DNA of 64,000 nucleotides from positions 186,001 to 250,000 of the forward strand of contig CANMQJ010000003.1 of NCBI GenBank assembly GCA_947500005.1, written 5' to 3'. Within the stretch, counting starts at the first letter, position 1, and the number at the start of each line of letters is the position of its first letter. Below, in pieces: positions 8,637 through 15,764 of the stretch. Source of the stretch: an uncultured Paracoccaceae bacterium (GTDB taxonomy: Bacteria > Pseudomonadota > Alphaproteobacteria > Rhodobacterales > Rhodobacteraceae). The position numbers were made by a program, and so were the translations under genes. Under the pieces are notes generated by a model. The model did not search any database. It was not told the origin of the DNA and was given only the letters and a program-made list of their open reading frames with translations.

Positions 8637-9230
8637 ATGGCAAGAGCGAAGTTTCTGTGCGACTCTGAGCGCTGCATCGAGTGCAATGCCTGTGTGACGG
8701 CGTGCAAGAACGAGCATGAGGTGCCTTGGGGCATCAACCGCCGCCGCGTGGTGACCATCAACGATGGCACCCCCGGCGAACGGTCGATCTCGGTCGCCTG
8801 CATGCATTGTTCGGACGCGCCCTGCATGGCGGTCTGCCCGGTGGATTGCTTCTACCAGAACGAGGAAGGGGTGGTCCTCCACTCCAAGGACCTGTGCATC
8901 GGCTGCGGCTACTGCTTCTACGCGTGCCCCTTCGGCGCGCCGCAATATCCGCAGGCGGGCAATTTCGGGTCCCGCGGCAAGATGGACAAATGCACCTTCT
9001 GCGCCGGCGGACCGGAGGAGAACCATTCCACCGAGGAGTTCGCCAAATACGGTCGCAACCGGATCGCCGAGGGCAAGCTGCCGATCTGCGCCGAGATGTG
9101 CGCGACCAAGGCGCTGCTTGCAGGCGACGGCGATGTTGTCTCGGCCATCTACCGCGAACGCGTGGTGGCCCGCGGCTTTGGGACCGGCGCCTGGGGCTGG
9201 GGCACGGCCTATGAGCAAAAGGGCGGCTGA
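8637..9230 (+). CDS. fdh3B: formate dehydrogenase iron-sulfur subunit beta (FDH3 type)
   Basis: Electron-transfer subunit of 197 residues carrying four ferredoxin-like Cys groups: CIECNACVTAC, CMHCSDAPCMAVCP, CIGCGYCFYACP and the pair CTFC plus CAEMC. It should link the catalytic subunit to the membrane cytochrome b. No signal peptide is present, as expected for a partner carried through the Tat pathway with the alpha subunit. It starts 12 bases after the alpha stop with AAGGAGA upstream. It lacks the long membrane-anchor helix seen in FdnH-type subunits, which fits the shorter FDH3-type beta. Confidence 0.94.
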   Translation: MARAKFLCDSERCIECNACVTACKNEHEVPWGINRRRVVTINDGTPGERSISVACMHCSDAPCMAVCPVDCFYQNEEGVVLHSKDLCIGCGYCFYACPFGAPQYPQAGNFGSRGKMDKCTFCAGGPEENHSTEEFAKYGRNRIAEGKLPICAEMCATKALLAGDGDVVSAIYRERVVARGFGTGAWGWGTAYEQKGG

Positions 9231-9247
9231 CCCCAACTGACCGAAAC

Positions 9248-9277
9248 CGGGGCCGGTGCGATCACGTGCCGGCCCCG
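9248..9277. terminator. strong hairpin between formate dehydrogenase beta and gamma genes
   Basis: CGGGGCCGG at 9248-9256 pairs perfectly with CCGGCCCCG at 9269-9277 across a 12-base loop. No clear T-run follows. It lies 17 bases after the beta stop inside what looks like one operon, so partial termination or mRNA protection is more likely than a full stop. Confidence 0.5.
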
Positions 9278-9352
9278 ACTGAGAATTTCGTCGAAAATTC
9301 CTGGCCCAAGGGCCATCAATTTGCCTTACCCAGAGACAGTACGAGGGCGCTC

Positions 9353-10558
9353 ATGCCGTTTATCCGATTGCTGATCTGCATTCTGTGCCTCGCCCTGCCC
9401 GCTTCGGCGCAGGAAACACCGCAAGCGCCCCCGCCCGACCGGGGCGCGACCGGCGGGGCGACCACGCTAGAGGATATCCTGCGCAGGCAGGAAGGTCTGA
9501 AAGTCGACGACAGCTACCGCTCGGAAAATCTGGGAAGATCGAACCGTGAGGGGACGGCACCGGGCCTTGACACCCGCGGGGTAGCATCGGACAGCGACGT
9601 CTTCCGCGCCCTTCGCTACAACGCGGCAGACGTCACAAGTTCCTCGCGCGGCCCGGCGTCCGAGGTGATCATCCAGGATGGCGGCATGCGATGGCTGCAA
9701 TTGCGCGAGGGTCCGATCCGCGAATACGGGACCTGGGCCCTGGCCGGGATGCTTGTGCTGTTGGCCCTGTTCTTTCTGGTCCGTGGCCGCATCCGTATCG
9801 ATGGCGAGAAGACCGGCCGCACAGTGACCCGATTCACCGGGTTCGAGCGGTTCGGTCACTGGCTGTTCGCCGGCTCTTTCCTGATCCTCGGTGCGACCGG
9901 GCTCATCACCCTGTGGGGGCGGCATGCATTCGTTCCGATCCTGGGCAAGGAGGGGTTCGCCACGCTGGCGCTGGCGTGCAAATGGCTGCACAACAATATA
10001 GCCTGGGCCTTCATGCTGGGTCTGGTGATCGTCACCGTCAACTGGATCGGTCACAACCTGCCCACCCTGCTGGACCTGAAATGGCTCGCCAAGGGCGGCG
10101 GATTGTTCAGCAAGGGCGTTCATCCCCCCGCGCGCAAGTTCAACGCAGGGCAAAAGATCATCTTCTGGGCCTGTATCCTTCTCGGGGTCTCGATCTCGCT
10201 GTCGGGGCTTTCGCTGATCTTTCCGTTCGAGATGCCGATGTTCGCCAAGACCTTCATCATCCTCAACGATATCGGCGCGCCCGGATGGGTTGGCCTTGCC
10301 CCCCTGCCCGAGGTCTTGGCCCCGCACGAAGAGATGCAATACGCCCAGCTCTGGCACGTGATCGTGGCCTTCGTCTTCATGGCCATCATCCTCGCCCATA
10401 TCTATCTTGGCTCCATCGGGATGGAGGGCGCGTTCGACGCCATGGGCTCGGGCGAGGTCGAGGAGCAATGGGCGCGCGAGCACCATTCTCTCTGGCTGGA
10501 TGAGGTCAAGGCCCGCGAGGGTCAGGCGGGGTCCAAGGCCCCCACGCCCGCCGAGTGA
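9353..10558 (+). CDS. fdhC: formate dehydrogenase cytochrome b subunit gamma
   Basis: Membrane subunit of 401 residues that takes electrons from the Fe-S subunit and passes them to quinone or to a c-type carrier. The ATG at 9353 is chosen because it begins a clear signal peptide (residues 1-19, cleavage after ASA); an upstream in-frame ATG at 9266 would bury it. About 110 periplasmic residues follow, then a first hydrophobic segment near 130-150 and the cytochrome b core with four segments. Likely heme histidines lie in FERFGHWLF, KWLHNN and the last helix (QLWHV and LAHIYLG). The C-terminal tail is charged and cytoplasmic or periplasmic. Confidence 0.93.
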   Translation: MPFIRLLICILCLALPASAQETPQAPPPDRGATGGATTLEDILRRQEGLKVDDSYRSENLGRSNREGTAPGLDTRGVASDSDVFRALRYNAADVTSSSRGPASEVIIQDGGMRWLQLREGPIREYGTWALAGMLVLLALFFLVRGRIRIDGEKTGRTVTRFTGFERFGHWLFAGSFLILGATGLITLWGRHAFVPILGKEGFATLALACKWLHNNIAWAFMLGLVIVTVNWIGHNLPTLLDLKWLAKGGGLFSKGVHPPARKFNAGQKIIFWACILLGVSISLSGLSLIFPFEMPMFAKTFIILNDIGAPGWVGLAPLPEVLAPHEEMQYAQLWHVIVAFVFMAIILAHIYLGSIGMEGAFDAMGSGEVEEQWAREHHSLWLDEVKAREGQAGSKAPTPAE

Positions 10559-10559
10559 C

Positions 10560-11825
10560 ATGCGCGGCGTTGCGCTTGTCGCCCTGCTGGCCGCATCCCC
10601 CCTTGGGGCGTCCGAGTTCTTCACCCTCAAGGGGCATGGCGGCCCCGTGATGGGGATCGACGCGGCCCCGGACGGGCGGATCGCCACTGCAAGCTTCGAC
10701 AACTCCGTCGGGCTGTGGACGCGGCGCGTTCCGCAGTGGTTCGAGGGGCATGAGGCCGCGGTCAATGCCGTTTCCATCGATGGCCATGAGGTGTTCTCCG
10801 CAGGCGACGACTTCACCCTGCGTCGCTGGCCCGGTGGCAGCGTGATGGGCCGCCACAAGGGCAAGATCGTCTCCATTGCCGTGTCGGAAACCCATGTCGC
10901 GACCGCCAGTTGGGACGGCACCATCGGGATCTGGCCGCGGGACGGAGCAGAGGGCCGTCTCCTCGGCCCCACCGGCAGCGGGGTGAACGCCATTGCATTC
11001 ACGAAAGACGGCCGCAGGCTTTACGCAGCCGGCATGGATGGCGGCCTGCGTCTATGGAGCGTGACGACCGGGGACGCGTTGCAGGAGGTCCTGTCGCATG
11101 GCTTCGGAATCAACGAGATAGTTCTTGGCCCCGAAGACGACTGGCTCGCGTATGGCGCTGTGGACGGGGTCACCCGGATCCGCGACCTTTCAACCGGGGA
11201 GGAGCGCGATTTCACTCTCGACCGTCGTCCTATCCTTGCGCTGGCGCTAAGCCCCGATGGCAAACTGCTCGCCGTCGGAGATGGCGAGGGCTATATCATG
11301 GTGATCGATACCGAGACCTGGCGGATCGCACATGACTTCCGCGCAGCGCTGCGCGGCCCGATCTGGGCACTGGCGTTTTCACCGGACGGGCGGAACATCC
11401 ATGCGGGAGGAATCGACGATGCGATGTACAGTTGGCCCATCGCCTCTCTCGGTGACCAGGACCCGATGGCCGAGGAAGAACGCGGTTTTCTCAAGGATCC
11501 TGAAGAGATGAGTAACGGCGAGAGGCAATTCGCCCGGAAATGCTCCATCTGCCACACGCTCACTCCCGATGGCGGACGACGCGCCGGGCCCAGCCTTCAC
11601 GCACTGTTTGGTCGCCGCGCGGGCAGCCTGCCGGGCTACCTCTATTCCGACCGCCTTGCGAACTCCGAAATCGTCTGGACCGAAGAGAGCATCGACGCCC
11701 TGTTCGACGAGGGACCGGATCATTACATTCCCGGCTCGAAAATGCCGATGCAACGTATCGCCCAGAGGCAGGACCGCGCCGACCTGATCGCCTATCTGCG
11801 CCGCGCCACATCACCGGAGGACTGA
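10560..11825 (+). CDS. WD40-propeller/cytochrome c fusion protein in the formate dehydrogenase operon
   Basis: Exported protein of 421 residues that joins a beta-propeller to a monoheme cytochrome c. Residues 1-17 form a signal peptide. Seven WD40-like units follow, each ending in a D-x-x-x-x-x-W-type strand (for example SFDNSVGLWT, SWDGTIGIWP, GMDGGLRLWS), enough for one closed seven-blade propeller. The C-terminal domain has the heme motif CSICH at 328-332 and a class I style Met ligand at 395 in GSKMPM. The ATG sits one base after the gamma-subunit stop, so it belongs to the operon. It may accept or gate electrons from formate oxidation in the periplasm; that is inference. No named family is recognised. 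Confidence 0.85.
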   Translation: MRGVALVALLAASPLGASEFFTLKGHGGPVMGIDAAPDGRIATASFDNSVGLWTRRVPQWFEGHEAAVNAVSIDGHEVFSAGDDFTLRRWPGGSVMGRHKGKIVSIAVSETHVATASWDGTIGIWPRDGAEGRLLGPTGSGVNAIAFTKDGRRLYAAGMDGGLRLWSVTTGDALQEVLSHGFGINEIVLGPEDDWLAYGAVDGVTRIRDLSTGEERDFTLDRRPILALALSPDGKLLAVGDGEGYIMVIDTETWRIAHDFRAALRGPIWALAFSPDGRNIHAGGIDDAMYSWPIASLGDQDPMAEEERGFLKDPEEMSNGERQFARKCSICHTLTPDGGRRAGPSLHALFGRRAGSLPGYLYSDRLANSEIVWTEESIDALFDEGPDHYIPGSKMPMQRIAQRQDRADLIAYLRRATSPED

Positions 11826-11826
11826 C

Positions 11827-11949
11827 ATGAAAGCCTTTCTTGCCGCGCTTGCCGCGATGACCGCAATATCACTGGCCGCACCGCTGCTCCTGTCCGAGGT
11901 CGAGACCCTGCGCGACCCGCGTACCGGCCCATCCGTCCGCCTCGACTGA
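11827..11949 (+). CDS. 40-aa hydrophobic or exported peptide at the end of the formate dehydrogenase operon
   Basis: Open frame of 40 codons starting one base after the WD40-cytochrome c stop, so its translation is probably coupled. Residues 1-22 are a hydrophobic Ala/Leu stretch with a basic start (MKAFLAALAAMTAIS), either a signal peptide or a single membrane anchor. The last 18 residues are charged (EVETLRDPRTGPSVRLD). Codon choice is GC-rich like its neighbours. A strong hairpin begins ten bases after the stop. I know no family for it; a small subunit of the membrane complex is one possibility. Confidence 0.55.
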   Translation: MKAFLAALAAMTAISLAAPLLLSEVETLRDPRTGPSVRLD

Positions 11950-11959
11950 GCAAGGAAAT

Positions 11960-11985
11960 GCGCGGCCCCCGCAAGGGAGCCGCGC
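11960..11985. terminator. hairpin ending the formate dehydrogenase operon
   Basis: GCGCGGCCCCC pairs with GGGAGCCGCGC around a GCAA loop with one mismatch. It sits between the rightward operon and the leftward binding-protein gene (stop at 12007), so it could act for both strands. The T-run is weak. Confidence 0.55.
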
Positions 11986-12006
11986 CACAAGCCTCAAAGG
12001 GCAGGT

Positions 12007-13002
12007 TCAGTTCAGCGCCTTGTCCGTAATCGCATGCGTCCAGGCGCCCTCGGGCTCCTTGGTGATCGCCGGATTGTCCTCGGACACGGCTGAGAGCAGC
12101 GTCGAAACGGTCTGCTCGTAATCGGCCGGGTCGAGTGCCCCGTTGGACCCGGCGGTCAGCTTGGCCACCTCGCCCATCATGTAGGTCTGGTGCTCAAGCG
12201 TCTGTGCACCCGAGGCGTCATTGTCGACCACGATCTGCGCGGCCTCCTCTGGGTTTTCCTCGGCATATTTCCAGCCCTTCATCGAGGCGCGGACGAAACG
12301 CACCATCTTGTCCACGAATTCGGGATCTTCCAGATCGCTCTCGAGGACATAGAGACCGTCCTCCAGCATCCCGATCCCCTGGTCGAGATAGTTGAAATTC
12401 ACCAACTCGTCCGGCCCGTATCCGGCATCGAGAACCTGCCCATACTCGTTATAGGTCATGGTCGATATGCAGTCGGCCTGCCCTTGCAACAGCGGATCGA
12501 CGTTGAAGGCCTGCTTCAGGACGGTCACCCCATTCTCATCCGCGCCATCGGTCTCGATGCCCAGTTTGGCCATCCATGCATAAAAGGGGTATTCGTTGCC
12601 GAAGAACCAGACGCCCAGCGTCCGCCCCGGGAAATCCTCGGGGCTGCTGACACCGGTCGATTCCAGGCAGGTCAGCTGCAGCCCGCCGGTCTTGAAGGGC
12701 TGCGCGATATTGACCAGCGGCACGCCGCGTTCCCGCGCCGCCAACCCGGCCGCCATCCACGTGGTAATGACGTCGGCGCCGCCACCCGCGATCACCTGTT
12801 CAGGCGCGATGTCAGGTCCACCCGGCTTGATCGTGACATCCAGGTTCTCCTCCTCGTAGAACCCCTTGTCCTTTGCGACGTAGTATCCCGCAAACTGCGC
12901 TTGGGTCACCCATTTCAACTGAAGGGTCACCTCGTCGGCGGCAAAGGCGCTGCCGGCTGCCAGGGTCAGGGCGGCAACCGCCCCGCTCAGTAACTTTCTC
13001 AT
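12007..13002 (-). CDS. NMT1/THI5-type ABC substrate-binding protein, probable pyrimidine or hydantoin uptake
   Basis: Periplasmic binding protein of 331 residues, with a signal peptide at 1-21 cut after AFA. The motif QLKWVTQAQFAGYYVAKDKG near residue 28 is typical of the NMT1/SsuA/ThiY family, which binds thiamine precursors, taurine or pyrimidine-like ligands. It is the last gene of a leftward unit that contains two permeases, an ATPase and dihydropyrimidinase, so a pyrimidine, dihydropyrimidine or hydantoin ligand is the best guess. A thiamine-precursor ligand is the alternative. AAGGAGAAAG precedes the ATG. Confidence 0.85.
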   Translation of the reverse strand: MRKLLSGAVAALTLAAGSAFAADEVTLQLKWVTQAQFAGYYVAKDKGFYEEENLDVTIKPGGPDIAPEQVIAGGGADVITTWMAAGLAARERGVPLVNIAQPFKTGGLQLTCLESTGVSSPEDFPGRTLGVWFFGNEYPFYAWMAKLGIETDGADENGVTVLKQAFNVDPLLQGQADCISTMTYNEYGQVLDAGYGPDELVNFNYLDQGIGMLEDGLYVLESDLEDPEFVDKMVRFVRASMKGWKYAEENPEEAAQIVVDNDASGAQTLEHQTYMMGEVAKLTAGSNGALDPADYEQTVSTLLSAVSEDNPAITKEPEGAWTHAITDKALN

Positions 13003-13048
13003 CTCGTCTTTCTCCTTGTTGAGTTATCCGTCCCTTCCGGGATCTTGT

Positions 13049-13894
13049 TCATTTTCGCTGTGAGGGGTGCCAGAAGGTCACCGCCCGTTCAATGGCGGCC
13101 ACCGCTCCATAGAACAGCGTTCCCGCCAGCGCCGCCACCACAATCTCGGCCCAGACCATGTCGAGCGCAAGCTGCCCGACGCTTGTCGAGATGCGAAACC
13201 CGACACCCACGATGGGCGAGCCGAAAAACTCGGCGACAATCGCCCCGATCAGCGCCAGGGTGGTCGAGATCTTCAGCCCGTTGAATATGAAGGGCATTGC
13301 CGCCGGAAGCCGCAGCTTGAAAAAGCTCTGCCAGTAGGTCGCGGCATAGGTCTCCATCAGGTCGCGCTGCATCGCGGTCGTTTCCCGCAACCCGGCCACC
13401 GTGTTCACCAGCATTGGAAAGAAAACCATCACGACCACGACGGCCGATTTCGACTGCCAGTCGAACCCGAACCACATCACCAGGATCGGGGCTGTTCCCA
13501 CGATGGGCAGCGCCGCCACGAAATTGCCAACCGGCAACAATCCCATGCGAAGGAATTCCGACCGATCCACCGCGATGGCCGTCAGAAACGCGGCGGAACA
13601 GCCGATCACATATCCGCTTAGCGCTCCCTTGAGGATTGTCTGAACGAAATCCGCCCAGAGCGTCGTCAGGCTGTCGGCGAACCGCGCGGCAATGACCGAA
13701 GGCGCGGGCAGGATAACCAGCGGCACGTTCAGTCCGCGCACCAACAATTCCCAGACAGCGACGATGGTCAACCCGAAGATCACCGGCACGAGAAGCTGCA
13801 CCGCCCTGGTATCGGCCTGCGGACCGGCGGCAAGCCGCGCGTTCAGCCACCAGCCAAGCGCCCAGAGAACCAGAGCGAAAACGACCAGGATCAT
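13049..13894 (-). CDS. ABC transporter permease (pyrimidine/hydantoin-type locus)
   Basis: Inner-membrane permease of 281 residues of the SsuC/ThiX (BPD_transp_1) type, with about six hydrophobic segments. The coupling region near residues 180-215 (ETYAATYWQSFFKLRLPAAMPFI) matches the EAA loop that contacts the ATPase. It forms a pair with the permease encoded at 13980-14894, so the transporter is probably heteromeric. GGGGGGCAGG precedes the ATG. A terminator-like repeat lies between it and the upstream permease gene. Confidence 0.88.
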   Translation of the reverse strand: MILVVFALVLWALGWWLNARLAAGPQADTRAVQLLVPVIFGLTIVAVWELLVRGLNVPLVILPAPSVIAARFADSLTTLWADFVQTILKGALSGYVIGCSAAFLTAIAVDRSEFLRMGLLPVGNFVAALPIVGTAPILVMWFGFDWQSKSAVVVVMVFFPMLVNTVAGLRETTAMQRDLMETYAATYWQSFFKLRLPAAMPFIFNGLKISTTLALIGAIVAEFFGSPIVGVGFRISTSVGQLALDMVWAEIVVAALAGTLFYGAVAAIERAVTFWHPSQRK

Positions 13895-13910
13895 GCCTGC
13901 CCCCCTCTCT

Positions 13911-13966
13911 TCCTCTTGCCTGAAATTTCCCGGGGGAGCGCCGAAGGCGCGGGGGCAGAGCCCCCA
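13911..13966 (-). repeat. 3' hairpin repeat, family A, copy 1
   Basis: Two hairpins in a row, GCGCC-GAA-GGCGC and GGGGGC-AGA-GCCCCC, next to a CCCGGGAAATTTC block, just after the stop of the minus-strand permease gene at 13980. Copies at 17581 and 35811 share the layout and the same position after a minus-strand stop. It probably acts as a terminator or 3' mRNA element. Confidence 0.6.
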
Positions 13967-13979
13967 GTTTCGCGTCCCA

Positions 13980-14894
13980 TCATGCCATTCCCATCCGTTT
14001 AAGCACCTTGCGTTCCATCAACCCCAGCAGCGCCACCAGAGAGGCAGCCAGGATCGCCGCCGCGAACAGGGCCGACCAGATCTGCACCGTCTGCCCGTAA
14101 TAGCTCCCGGCCAGCAGCCGCGCGCCAAGCCCGGCGACGGCTCCGGTCGGCAATTCGCCCACGATCGCACCCACCAGCGAGGCGGCTATCCCAATCTTGA
14201 GCGAGGCGAAGAGATAAGGCATCGAGGCCGGCAAACGAAGCTTCCAGAACCCTTGTGACTGCGAGGCATTGTAGGTCCGCAGCAGGTCGAGCTGCATTGC
14301 ATCGGGGCTCCGCAATCCCTTGACCATCCCCACGACCACGGGAAAGAAACTCAGATATGCCGAGATCACCGCCTTGGGGATGATCCCCTGGATACCTATG
14401 GAATAGAGCACCACGATGATCATCGGCGCCAGCGCGATGATCGGGATCGTCTGGCTGACGATGGCCCAGGGCATTACCGACATGTCCATGACGCGCGAAT
14501 GAACGATGCCGACAGCCAGCAGGATGCCAAGCCCGGTTCCGATCACGAAGCCCATCAGCGTCGCGCTCAGCGTCACCCAGCCGTGATAGACCAGCGATCG
14601 CTTCGAGGTAATGTTCTGCGCTACCGTCGTGTCCCACAGCTCGATGACCACCTGATGCGGTGCGGGCAGTCGCGGCCTTTCCTGCGCCCAGGTTGCCGGA
14701 ATGGCGAACCCGTTTTTCGCCACTAGCCCGAATGCACTGGCCTCGCGCCGCTCGCGCGGGCTTGCGGGTTCGACTTCGGCTCCGGCACGTTCGGCCTCGG
14801 TCAGCACTCCCTTGATGTTCATCGGAACGCAGGCCGCATACCAAAGCGCCACGAGCGCCGCGACCACGGTAAGAACCGCCAGGACAGATTTCAT
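13980..14894 (-). CDS. ABC transporter permease with a long N-terminal periplasmic insert
   Basis: Second inner-membrane permease, 304 residues, same superfamily as its neighbour. A first hydrophobic segment (about 4-22) is followed by about 90 polar residues before the next one, a larger periplasmic insert than usual. The EAA-like coupling loop is near residues 205-235 (YNASQSQGFWKLRLPASMPYL). GGGGAGG lies eight bases before the ATG. The insert could dock the binding protein; that is inference. The pairing of two unlike permeases suggests one asymmetric transporter. Confidence 0.87.
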   Translation of the reverse strand: MKSVLAVLTVVAALVALWYAACVPMNIKGVLTEAERAGAEVEPASPRERREASAFGLVAKNGFAIPATWAQERPRLPAPHQVVIELWDTTVAQNITSKRSLVYHGWVTLSATLMGFVIGTGLGILLAVGIVHSRVMDMSVMPWAIVSQTIPIIALAPMIIVVLYSIGIQGIIPKAVISAYLSFFPVVVGMVKGLRSPDAMQLDLLRTYNASQSQGFWKLRLPASMPYLFASLKIGIAASLVGAIVGELPTGAVAGLGARLLAGSYYGQTVQIWSALFAAAILAASLVALLGLMERKVLKRMGMA

Positions 14895-14915
14895 GCGCCG
14901 GCCTCCCCCGAAATG

Positions 14916-15713
14916 TCACTCATCATAGGAATGCCCCGCTCTCAATCCTTCGCGTACCCGGTGCGCAACCTCGATGAATTCCGGCGAATCCCGTATATCG
15001 AGCGGACGCTCGCTTGGCAGTGGGCTTTCGATCACGTCGGTGATCCGTCCCGGGCGAGGACTCATGACGACGATCCGAGTCGAGAGATAGACCGCCTCCG
15101 GGATCGAATGGGTAACGAAACCGATGGTCTTGCCTGTCCGTGCCCAGAGCGCCAGCAATTGCTCGTTGAGGTGATCGCGCACGATCTCGTCCAACGCGCC
15201 GAAGGGTTCGTCCATCAGCAGGATGTCGGCGTCGAAGGCAAGCGCCCGGGCGATGCTTGCCCGTTGCTGCATCCCACCTGAAAGCTGCCATGGAAACTTC
15301 TCTCCGAATCCTTCCAGATCAACGAGTTCAAGGACGCTCTTGACGCGCTCTTGCTGTTTCTCGCGGGAATAGCCCATGATTTCCAGCGGCAGTTTGATGT
15401 TCTTGGCGATCGTGCGCCACGGGTACAGTCCCGCCGCCTGGAACACGTAGCCATAGGCGCGTTGCCGCCGCGCCTCGTCCGGCGTCATTCCGTTGACCGA
15501 CAGCGTGCCGCCGGTCGGCGCCTCCAAGGCTGCGATACACCGCAGAAAAGTCGTCTTGCCGCAGCCTGAAGGTCCGATGAAACTGACGAAATCGCCCTTT
15601 TCGACGGTCAGATCAACGTCCTTCAGCGCATGAACCGGCCCGTCATTGGTCTCGAAGGTGAGATCAAGCTGCCTTGCCTCGATCACGGGCTGGGAATTGC
15701 TTTCATTTGTCAT
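14916..15713 (-). CDS. ABC transporter ATPase of the pyrimidine/hydantoin-type locus
   Basis: Cytoplasmic ATPase of 265 residues of the SsuB/TauB type. Walker A is GPSGCGKTT near 52-60, the signature is LSGGMQQRASIARAL, Walker B is ILLMDEPFGALD and the switch His is in FVTHSIPEA. It energises the two permeases downstream. It starts 51 bases after the dihydropyrimidinase stop, with AGGGAAA upstream, and a perfect hairpin lies in that gap. Confidence 0.92.
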   Translation of the reverse strand: MTNESNSQPVIEARQLDLTFETNDGPVHALKDVDLTVEKGDFVSFIGPSGCGKTTFLRCIAALEAPTGGTLSVNGMTPDEARRQRAYGYVFQAAGLYPWRTIAKNIKLPLEIMGYSREKQQERVKSVLELVDLEGFGEKFPWQLSGGMQQRASIARALAFDADILLMDEPFGALDEIVRDHLNEQLLALWARTGKTIGFVTHSIPEAVYLSTRIVVMSPRPGRITDVIESPLPSERPLDIRDSPEFIEVAHRVREGLRAGHSYDE

Positions 15714-15738
15714 TCTATTTCCCTGAAAGGATTTGGAA

Positions 15739-15758
15739 ATCGGGCCGCGTGGCCCGAT
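15739..15758. terminator. hairpin between dihydropyrimidinase and transporter genes
   Basis: ATCGGGCC pairs perfectly with GGCCCGAT around a four-base loop. On the minus strand it is followed by TTTCC. It may lower transporter expression relative to the enzyme gene, or mark the end of an mRNA segment. Confidence 0.5.
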
Positions 15759-15764
15759 CCCTGA

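Noticed and set aside
5610..9236. Very long open frame on the minus strand opposite the formate dehydrogenase genes
   Set aside because: It is antisense to three clear enzyme genes; its protein has no recognisable domain and its length follows from high GC content.
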